Assembly (NCBI GenBank): GCA_963817635.1
Contig: CAWFPR010000005.1
Coordinates: 558,001 to 622,000 of the forward strand
Direction: 5' to 3'
DNA length: 64,000 nt
Origin: CAWFPR01 sp963817635
GTDB taxonomy: Bacteria; Acidobacteriota; Vicinamibacteria; Vicinamibacterales; 2-12-FULL-66-21
The translations under genes were made by a program, and so were the position numbers. How positions within the stretch are numbered: the first letter of the stretch is position 1; each line of letters starts with the position of its first letter. Positions 56,622 to 64,000 of this stretch are shown here, in pieces. The notes under the pieces are model-generated. The model made no database searches, was not told the origin of the DNA, and worked only from the letters and a program-made list of their open reading frames with translations.

Positions 56622-56708
56622 TCGACTCCTGACGGGCTGGAACGTCTCGGAACAGTAACAAATCCGCTTCCAAAGGGTCAAGCAAGACACGACAAGCCGG
56701 CCATAATT

Positions 56709-56836
56709 GGTCAATCAACAGATAACTTGGCTGTCTCGAGCAGATCGAACACCGCCCGAGACGGGAGACCGTAGCGTTGGGCGAGAGACTTGATTGCCGC
56801 GCGCCTGGACAAGCCATTCTTATCTGTTAATTGACC
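56709..56836. repeat. Inverted repeat bracketing the end of rsmI
   Basis: GGTCAATCAACAGATAA (56709-56725) and TTATCTGTTAATTGACC (56820-56836) are inverted copies with 16 of 17 positions matching, 94 bp apart. One arm spans the rsmI stop codon and the other lies inside its coding region. Both arms are AT-rich relative to the region. Confidence 0.6.
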
Positions 56837-57559
56837 AAATTCTGTCGCCATATCGTGGGCCGACGGCACGTCGCCGGCCGAGGCGGCGGGCTCCTGGTGT
56901 CCCTTGATGACCAGTGCGTACTCACCGCGGGGTTCGCCCAGCTTCGCCAGGTGGCCAGAAATAGGCCTTACGACCAATTCTTCGTGCGCCTTCGTGACCT
57001 CACGCCCCATGGCAACGACTCGATCCCCGAAAATCTGCAACATGTCGGTCAGCGTGTCAGCGATTCGGTGTGGAGCCTCGTAGATCACCAGCAGGACTTG
57101 GTGACCAGCAAGCTCGCTGAGCCACTTTTTTCTGGCGTTAGACCTACTTGGTGGGAAGCCCGCAAACAGGAACTCGGTCTCCGGAAAGCCCGCGGCCGAA
57201 AGAACGGCGAGGGCGGCACTCGCGCCCGGGACCGGTTCCACCCGAATCCCGGCGTCATGGGCTGCGGCGACGAGGTGCGCACCGGGATCCGAGAGCCCCG
57301 GAGTGCCGGCGTCCGACACGAGCGCCACGGATTCGCCAGTCAGCAATCGCGCGACGAGTGCGGGAGTCTTTGCCCGTTCGTTGTGCGCGTGCAGACTCGT
57401 CGTGCGCGTGGAAATCGAGTAGTGTTGAAGAAGGCGTGCGGTGCGGCGGGTGTCTTCAGCCGCGATCACCGAAACTTCTCTGAGGATTCGAAGTGCCCGC
57501 AGCGTGACATCCTCGAGGTTGCCGATAGGTGTCGCGACCACATAGAGGATGCCGGGCAT
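56711..57559 (-). CDS. rsmI: 16S rRNA (cytidine1402-2'-O)-methyltransferase RsmI
   Basis: 282 residues. LYVVATPIGNLEDVTLRALR and VIAAEDTRRTARLLQHYSIS are the tetrapyrrole-methylase-like signature, with LVSDAGTPGLSDPGAHLVAA and FAGFPPSRSNARKKWL. It 2'-O-methylates C1402 near the decoding centre. The ATG at 57559 (MPGILYVVATP) is certain from conservation. The C-terminal about 45 residues (TEFGQLTDKNGLSRRAAIKS) contain the arm of an inverted repeat. Confidence 0.95.
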   Translation of the reverse strand: MPGILYVVATPIGNLEDVTLRALRILREVSVIAAEDTRRTARLLQHYSISTRTTSLHAHNERAKTPALVARLLTGESVALVSDAGTPGLSDPGAHLVAAAHDAGIRVEPVPGASAALAVLSAAGFPETEFLFAGFPPSRSNARKKWLSELAGHQVLLVIYEAPHRIADTLTDMLQIFGDRVVAMGREVTKAHEELVVRPISGHLAKLGEPRGEYALVIKGHQEPAASAGDVPSAHDMATEFGQLTDKNGLSRRAAIKSLAQRYGLPSRAVFDLLETAKLSVD

Positions 57560-57582
57560 GACAGGCCGGCCGATTCTACCAA

Positions 57583-59241
57583 ATGTATTCAGCCGAACCC
57601 CTTCCGCATTTCGTTGACGAGTACCTTTCGTACCTCTACGAAGCCCATCCCACCAACGCGACATTCGACGGTGTGCACCTGCACGACGACCTCCTCGAGG
57701 ACTTCGGGCGCCCGGCCATTGACGCTCAGGTTCGCGACCTCGGCGGACTTTCCCGCCGGCTGGCCGCGATCGACCCGGCGCGCCTGACCGACACGGAACG
57801 GCTGGAGCGGCCGGTGCTGGAGGCGAGCCTCCGGGCCCGGTTGTTCGAACTCGAGGAAATCCGGACCTGGGAGCGCAACCCGCAGCACTATGCGGACGTG
57901 CTGGCCACCAGCCTGGCCGGGCAGGCGCTGTTCGACTATGCGCCGCTCGCCGAGCGCGCCCGCCGCGTCCACTCGAAGCTGCGGCAGGTCCCCCGGTTCA
58001 TCCAGTCGGCGCGGGACAATATCAAGGAGCCGCCCGGGATCTTCGCCAAGGTCGGCCTCGAGAGCATGCGCGGGACGCAGCGCTTCATCGACGAGGACCT
58101 GCCTCGCGCCTTCGGCGATCTCGGTGACCTCCACCTGCTCGGCGATCTGGCCGACGTCTCGATGGAGGCCTCCGCCGCGATCGCGTCCTATATCGAATAC
58201 CTCGAGAAGGACCTGGCGCCGCGCAGCAAGGGCTCGTTCCGGCTGGGTCGCGAGCGCTTCGAGCAGAAGATGCGCCTCGACGAGGGCATCACGCTCGACG
58301 CCGATCGGCTGTTGTCGATTGCGATGCGCGAGCTGCGCCAGACCCAGGAGGAGTTCCGGCGGGTCGCTTCGCGCATGAACGGCGGCGATCCGGCTGCGGT
58401 GTGGGCGAAGGCGAAGCACGATCATCCGCCCCCGGGCGAACTGGTCCCCGTCGCCCGGCAGCAGCTCGACGAACTGGTGCAGTTCCTCAACCGCCAGCGG
58501 ATCGTGACGATTCCCCAGGGGGAGCCGGTCGCCGTGGCGCCGACGCCGAGGTTCTATCGCTGGACGTTCGCCAGCATGTGGACGCCGGGCCCCTTCGAGG
58601 CCCGGCCGCTGCGCGCCTTCTACTACATCACCGACGTCGAGCCCGGCTGGCCGATCGAGCGCAAGAACGAGCACCTGCGCGACTTCAACTACGGCGCGCT
58701 CTGGGCGATTTCGATCCACGAGGTCTTCCCCGGCCACTTCCTCCACTACCAGCACCTGCGGCAGGTGGAGTCGAAGCTGCGCAAGTCCATCCTCTTCTCG
58801 TCCACGGCCTTCGTCGAGGGGTGGGCGCATTACTGCGAGCAGATGATGGTGGACGAAGGGTTCCGGCGCGACGACGTGCACGTGCGGCTCGGACAGCTCG
58901 CCGAAGCGCTCGTCCGGCTGTGCCGGTTCGTCGTCGGGATCCGGCTGCACTGCGAGGACATGTCCGTCGAGCAGGGCGTGCGGTTCTTCCGCGAGGAGGC
59001 GTTCCTCGAGGAGCCGAGCGCGCGGCGCGAAGCCGAGCGCGGCACGTTCGATCCGTCCTACATTCTCTATACCGCTGGTAAACTGATGATCCTGAAGCTG
59101 CGCGAGGACTACAAGGCGCAGGCCGGCGCGAAGTACTCGCTTCGCGCGTTTCACGATCAGTTGCTGGGGAACGGAACGGTTCCGCTCTGGCTGCACCGGG
59201 CGCTCATGCTCGGCGACCAGAATGGCGCCTTGCTCGAATAG
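57583..59241 (+). CDS. DUF885 family protein (putative zinc carboxypeptidase-like)
   Basis: 552 residues, mostly helical. The key segment is SIHEVFPGHFLHYQHLRQ with EGWAHYCEQMMVDEGF shortly after, the HExxxxH/EGWAHY arrangement typical of DUF885 proteins, which are thought to be zinc metallopeptidases. Other pieces include FYYITDVEPGWPIERKNEHL. No signal peptide is visible, so it is likely cytoplasmic. It is divergent from rsmI with only 23 nt between starts. Confidence 0.85.
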   Translation: MYSAEPLPHFVDEYLSYLYEAHPTNATFDGVHLHDDLLEDFGRPAIDAQVRDLGGLSRRLAAIDPARLTDTERLERPVLEASLRARLFELEEIRTWERNPQHYADVLATSLAGQALFDYAPLAERARRVHSKLRQVPRFIQSARDNIKEPPGIFAKVGLESMRGTQRFIDEDLPRAFGDLGDLHLLGDLADVSMEASAAIASYIEYLEKDLAPRSKGSFRLGRERFEQKMRLDEGITLDADRLLSIAMRELRQTQEEFRRVASRMNGGDPAAVWAKAKHDHPPPGELVPVARQQLDELVQFLNRQRIVTIPQGEPVAVAPTPRFYRWTFASMWTPGPFEARPLRAFYYITDVEPGWPIERKNEHLRDFNYGALWAISIHEVFPGHFLHYQHLRQVESKLRKSILFSSTAFVEGWAHYCEQMMVDEGFRRDDVHVRLGQLAEALVRLCRFVVGIRLHCEDMSVEQGVRFFREEAFLEEPSARREAERGTFDPSYILYTAGKLMILKLREDYKAQAGAKYSLRAFHDQLLGNGTVPLWLHRALMLGDQNGALLE

Positions 59242-59249
59242 GTCACAGC

Positions 59250-59576
59250 ATGCCGCTCTACGAGTATCAATGCGAATCGTGCGAATCGCGTTTCGAGAAG
59301 ATCCAGAAGTTCTCGGATCCGCTGGTCGACGTGTGTCCGAAGTGCGGCGGGAAGGTCCGGAAACTGCCCTCCTCGCCCGCCATCCAGTTCAAAGGATCGG
59401 GTTTCTACATCACCGACTATCCGAAGAAGTCGTCGTCTGAGGCCAGCAAGGCGGGACATTCACAAAAAGGGAGTTCGGAGACCTCCTCGTCGAGCAGCGC
59501 CTCGTCCGACAGCAGCTCGACGGCCGCGCCGGCGAAATCGACCGACACCACTCCAGCCAAGAAAGACAACACGTAG
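59250..59576 (+). CDS. FmdB-type zinc-ribbon regulatory protein
   Basis: 108 residues. PLYEYQCESCESRFEKIQKF with Cys8, Cys11, Cys29 and Cys32 forms the zinc ribbon; GSGFYITDYPKKSS is the conserved C-terminal end of the domain. The last about 45 residues are a Ser/Thr/Lys-rich disordered tail. Such proteins are annotated as FmdB-family regulators but have no settled function. It follows the DUF885 gene by 8 nt, so both are probably co-transcribed. Confidence 0.9.
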   Translation: MPLYEYQCESCESRFEKIQKFSDPLVDVCPKCGGKVRKLPSSPAIQFKGSGFYITDYPKKSSSEASKAGHSQKGSSETSSSSSASSDSSSTAAPAKSTDTTPAKKDNT

Positions 59577-59598
59577 GCCGCGAGCGTCGCCGGAAGGT

Positions 59599-60471
59599 CT
59601 AGCCGAGATCGATCCCGCGCAGGTATTCGCGGAAGTGCTCCGCGATGTCGGGACGGCGCAACGCGAAATAGACCACCGCCTTCAGGAACCCCAGCTTGTT
59701 CCCCGTATCGTGGCGGACGCCGTCGATCAGGCAGCCGTAGATCGGGCGTGTCTTCAGCAGCTGGCGCAGTCCGTTGGTGAGCTGGATTTCGCCCGTGCGA
59801 TCGCTGACCGTGGCCTCGAGCGCCGGGAAGATGTCGGGGGTGAGGATGTAGCGACCGATGATCGCCAGATCGGACGGCGCCTCGTCCACCGGCGGCTTCT
59901 CCACCATGTCGCGAATCCGGAACACGCCTGGCCGGATTTCTTCCCCGTCGATCACGCCGTAGGAACTGACGTCCGCATGCGGTACGCGCTCGACCGCCAG
60001 GACAGGCCCCCGTACCTCCTCGAACACGTCGATCATCTGTCGCAGCGCCGGCGGCGTCGCATCGATCACGTCGTCGCCGAGGATGACGGCGAAGGGTTCG
60101 CTGCCGACGAGGTTGCGCGTGACGAGCACCGCATGACCGAGCCCGAGCGGTTCTCCCTGGCGGACGTACGAGAAGTTGATCAGGTTCGAGATCTTCCTGA
60201 TCTCGGCGAGCAGTTCTTTCTTGCCGCGCGCATCGAGATAGCTCTCGAGCTCCACCGAAACGTCGAAATGATCTTCGATCGCGTTCTTGCCGCGGCCGGT
60301 GACCAGGATGATGTTGTCCACGCCCGAGGCGACCGCCTCCTCGACGCCGTACTGGATGATCGGCTTGTCCACGAGCGGCAGCATTTCCTTGGGCTGCGCC
60401 TTGGTTGCGGGAAGGAAGCGGGTGCCGAGGCCCGCGACGGGAAAGACGGCTTTGCGAATCGCGCTGCTCAC
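59599..60471 (-). CDS. galU: UTP-glucose-1-phosphate uridylyltransferase
   Basis: 290 residues: AVFPVAGLGTRFLPATKAQP, KEMLPLVDKPIIQYGVEEAV, VILGDDVIDATPPALRQMID, GVIDGEEI, MVEKPPVDEAPSDLAIIGRY and GCLIDGVRHDTGNKLGFLKA. It forms UDP-glucose for glycan synthesis. It converges with the FmdB-type gene. Confidence 0.96.
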   Translation of the reverse strand: MSSAIRKAVFPVAGLGTRFLPATKAQPKEMLPLVDKPIIQYGVEEAVASGVDNIILVTGRGKNAIEDHFDVSVELESYLDARGKKELLAEIRKISNLINFSYVRQGEPLGLGHAVLVTRNLVGSEPFAVILGDDVIDATPPALRQMIDVFEEVRGPVLAVERVPHADVSSYGVIDGEEIRPGVFRIRDMVEKPPVDEAPSDLAIIGRYILTPDIFPALEATVSDRTGEIQLTNGLRQLLKTRPIYGCLIDGVRHDTGNKLGFLKAVVYFALRRPDIAEHFREYLRGIDLG

Positions 60472-60522
60472 AACTCGTGATCGTACCTCATGACCCGCGC
60501 GTTACGGTATAGGATTTAAGTC

Positions 60523-61795
<1,273 letters not shown>

Positions 61796-61809
<14 letters not shown>

Positions 61810-63874
61810 CGTCGAACGACACTGTTGCCACGAGCGTGTTCAGTTCCTCGCGCGCCTTGTCGCGAGCCGCGGTCGCCGACGCCGTGTCCGTCTTCAGCGC
61901 ATCGAGCCGCGTTTCCTGCTCGTCGAGCTGCCGCGTGTAGCGCTGGAGCAACTGCTTCTCTTCGGCACTCCCACGCAGCGCCTTCATGTTCTCGCGCAGC
62001 CTTTCCTGGTCGCGCCCGATCTCCTCGCGTTGCTGTTGAAGCGTCTCGAGCCGGCGCTCGATGGCCGCCAGCTCGGCGCGCTTGTCGAGCACCGGCTTGA
62101 GCGCCGCCTGCATCGATGCGACGGACACGCCGCTCTGCGCCAGCATCGCGATCCACGCGTCGTTGACCTCTGCGATGCGGATGCGCGACTCGCCGGGCTG
62201 GACGTCCCGGACGACGAGGGTTTCTTCCCCGCCCGGCTGGAGGACCAGGCGGAAGCGATGCGTGTCGGCCGTGCTCTCCGCCGGCTTCTGTCCATCGGCC
62301 AGCTTCCATCCGGGCCGCATCACGTGCTCGATCACGAGCGTGGTCGCGGTCTTGTTCTGGTTGCGCACGCGATACGTCCAGCTGGCGCGCTCCTCGCGTT
62401 CTTCCGTGATGATGCCGTCGTGGGCTCGCACGCGGATCACGCGTCGTGGCGCCGCGTCCATCCGCGCATCCACGAGCATGCCGAGATCGGCGCCGTACGA
62501 GACGAGCCGGCGCTCGCCGGGCTTGAGTGGCTCGATCAGGCCCTCGCCCGCGAACGCATCTCCTTCGACAATGCTGATGCTGCCGCCGTCGAGCGTCAGT
62601 CCCGTGCCGTTGGTCAGCCACACGGCGCGCAGCGGCCGCCCGCTGCCGGTGTTGCGGTTCCACAACGACACCTTCTCCATCTCGATCGCCGAGTTGATGA
62701 TCGGCACGAGCGCCGACTGGTTCTTGCGCAGCGTGACCGGCTCCTTGATCTTGTATTCGAACAGGTCCCCCATCTCCGCGCCGGCTGCGGCCACCGTCAT
62801 CTCGTTCATCCGCTCGTATGCCCGCGCCGCCGGGGGCGCAGCCGGCATGCTTCCGACGACGCCACCAACGGCGCCCCCGGCAAACCCGGCCACCCGGCCC
62901 CGCCCGCCCGCGACACTTTCCACGGCCTTCGCTTCCGGCGCTTCAGACACCAGAGTTGCCTGATGCGTCTGCGGCGCGAGTTGCACCGCCTCCGGCATCG
63001 GGACGACCGGGCGACGGCCGTAGTACGGCTGCGAAATGTGCTGGATGAACGACTGCGGGGCACCCGCGACGAGCGACAACTCGACGTTCTCCCAGTCCTC
63101 GCCGATGGTGTTGTCCACGATGGCCCATCCCTGGAGCAGCGGCTTGTTCTTCTCCGTCAGCACAAGGCGATAGGTCGTCTTCCAGATGGGCACTTCGCTG
63201 ACGTAGCTCACGAAGAGCGGCCGCTCGCCGGTCCCGTTCGTCGAGATCACCATGCTCCGCGCGTCCTGGTCGCGCGTCGATCCGACCAGGTCGAGGTAGT
63301 GCCCGACTTCCTGCCGCATGTCCCTGTCCACGATCCGCACGTGCGCGGAGGGGGTCAGCTCGAAGGTGCGAAGGTCGCCCGTGTCGGTGACGATCGACAG
63401 CAGGTCCACGACCGTGGCGTTGCCATCGCGTGACTGCTGCCGCTGTTCGACGCTCAAGACGCGTCCGATCGCCGTGCCGGCGCCGGACGAGACCTCCACG
63501 TGTGCGCCGCGCAGCGCCTCGAGGAGCTGCGCGCCGGTCGCCTGCGCGCCGAGCGGCAGGCGCAGCGCACCGAGCCGCTGTTCGAGCGGCGCAACGGAGT
63601 TGTAGCTGATGCCGGTAATCTGCCCCTTGCCGAGGTCCATCGCCGTCAGCGACATCAGCACGTCGTCGAGTTGAGCGCTCGTGAAGCGGATCGTCACGTT
63701 CTGGCGGTCCCGGACGCGTCCCAGATGTTCGAAGTAGCCGACGCCCGCCTTGTACAGGACGACGCGGCGGATCGGCAGGGCAGTGGATGTTTCAGATGGG
63801 GCCGGGGGCGCCTGGCCGATCAGAGTCACGGATCCGACGATGAAGAGCCCGAGCGTGAGGCGGAACAAGCGCAT
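61796..63874 (-). CDS. DUF4139 domain-containing secreted or envelope protein
   Basis: 692 residues. An N-terminal signal peptide (LFRLTLGLFIVGSVTLIGQA) is followed by a domain with VVLYKAGVGYFEHLGRV and then the DUF4139 core (VSYVSEVPIWKTTYRLVL, GWAIVDNTIGEDWENVELSL, LFEYKIKEPVTLRKNQSALV, LWNRNTGSGRPLRAVWLTNG). The last about 120 residues form a long coiled coil (ELAAIERRLETLQQQREEIG). A Gly/Ala-rich insert (VAGGRGRVAGFAGGAVGGVV) sits in the middle. The function of the family is unknown. It probably resides in the periplasm. Confidence 0.85.
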
Positions 63875-63947
63875 GACTGACCTCCATGGGGCAGGCCGGG
63901 CCGCCCACGGAGTTTAGACACCGTGCGGGGGGGAACAGCCGGGTCGG

Positions 63948-63971
63948 GTGTGCCGGTCCGGACCGGCACAC
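63948..63971. repeat. Perfect 24-bp palindrome upstream of the DUF4139 gene
   Basis: GTGTGCCGGTCC is followed directly by its reverse complement GGACCGGCACAC. It lies 74 bp upstream of the DUF4139 start codon, in the last 126 bases of the window, where no gene is visible. It could be a regulator site, a terminator of an upstream gene, or a dispersed palindrome. Confidence 0.65.
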
Positions 63972-64000
63972 TCCCGGGATGAGAGCCCGGCCCGGACTAT

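Overview
The window is a GC-rich bacterial chromosome segment centred on the replication origin. Leftward from about 36.8 kb runs the classical origin-proximal set rpmH-rnpA-yidD-yidC-khpB-mnmE-mnmG-rsmG-parA-parB. Rightward runs dnaA-dnaN-gyrB-gyrA. DnaA boxes lie before dnaA, one more lies between dnaA and dnaN, and a perfect parS palindrome lies in the 3' end of rsmG. Protein composition, GC content and gene order suggest an Acidobacteriota-like genome (Vicinamibacteria is my best guess). No alignment was run, so this is an inference.

Layout: 0.1-3.1 kb holds housekeeping and transport genes (small membrane protein, YhaM-like exonuclease, EamA transporter, SDR). 3.2-8.6 kb is a regulatory block: a PCYCGC-motif lipoprotein, a hybrid histidine kinase, a FliA/WhiG-like sigma factor, a two-gene HTH/DHp unit and an NtrC-type regulator. 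8.6-16.9 kb holds small uncharacterised proteins, dusB, a NusG-like antiterminator, a PpiC/SurA chaperone, mfd and a DUF1059 protein. 17.0-26.8 kb is one long leftward gene set: F1 and peripheral-stalk ATP synthase genes (atpF'-F-H-A-G-D-C, with no a or c subunit), then a PP2C phosphatase, a polysaccharide ABC exporter and rfaE2. 26.9-38.5 kb holds selD and the origin genes. 38.7-47.6 kb holds dnaN, gyrB, gyrA and a PcrA/UvrD helicase. 47.7-52.6 kb is leucine biosynthesis (leuCD, a LysR regulator, leuA). 52.6-64 kb holds cell-envelope precursor genes (glmS, glmU, galU), rsmI, serS, a DUF885 protein, an FmdB-type protein and a DUF4139 protein.

Three observations stand out. (1) The PCYCGC-motif lipoprotein at 3198-3725 has an in-frame TGA exactly where a CxxC cysteine is expected. 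The frame stays open for 48 more family-like codons, and a bacterial-SECIS-like hairpin follows. selD in the same window also carries an in-frame TGA at its catalytic position, so a selenoprotein reading is coherent. (2) Many intergenic gaps are filled by imperfect tandem repeats with a strict 7-nt period. The heptad sequence differs at each locus, and the arrays often run from the stop codon of one gene to the start codon of the next, most strikingly for 112 nt between atpH and atpA. (3) Thirteen genes, many of them essential (dnaN, atpD, glmS, mnmG), carry single-nucleotide frame breaks: about 16 indels, roughly 13 of them insertions. I read these as assembly errors and annotate the genes across them.
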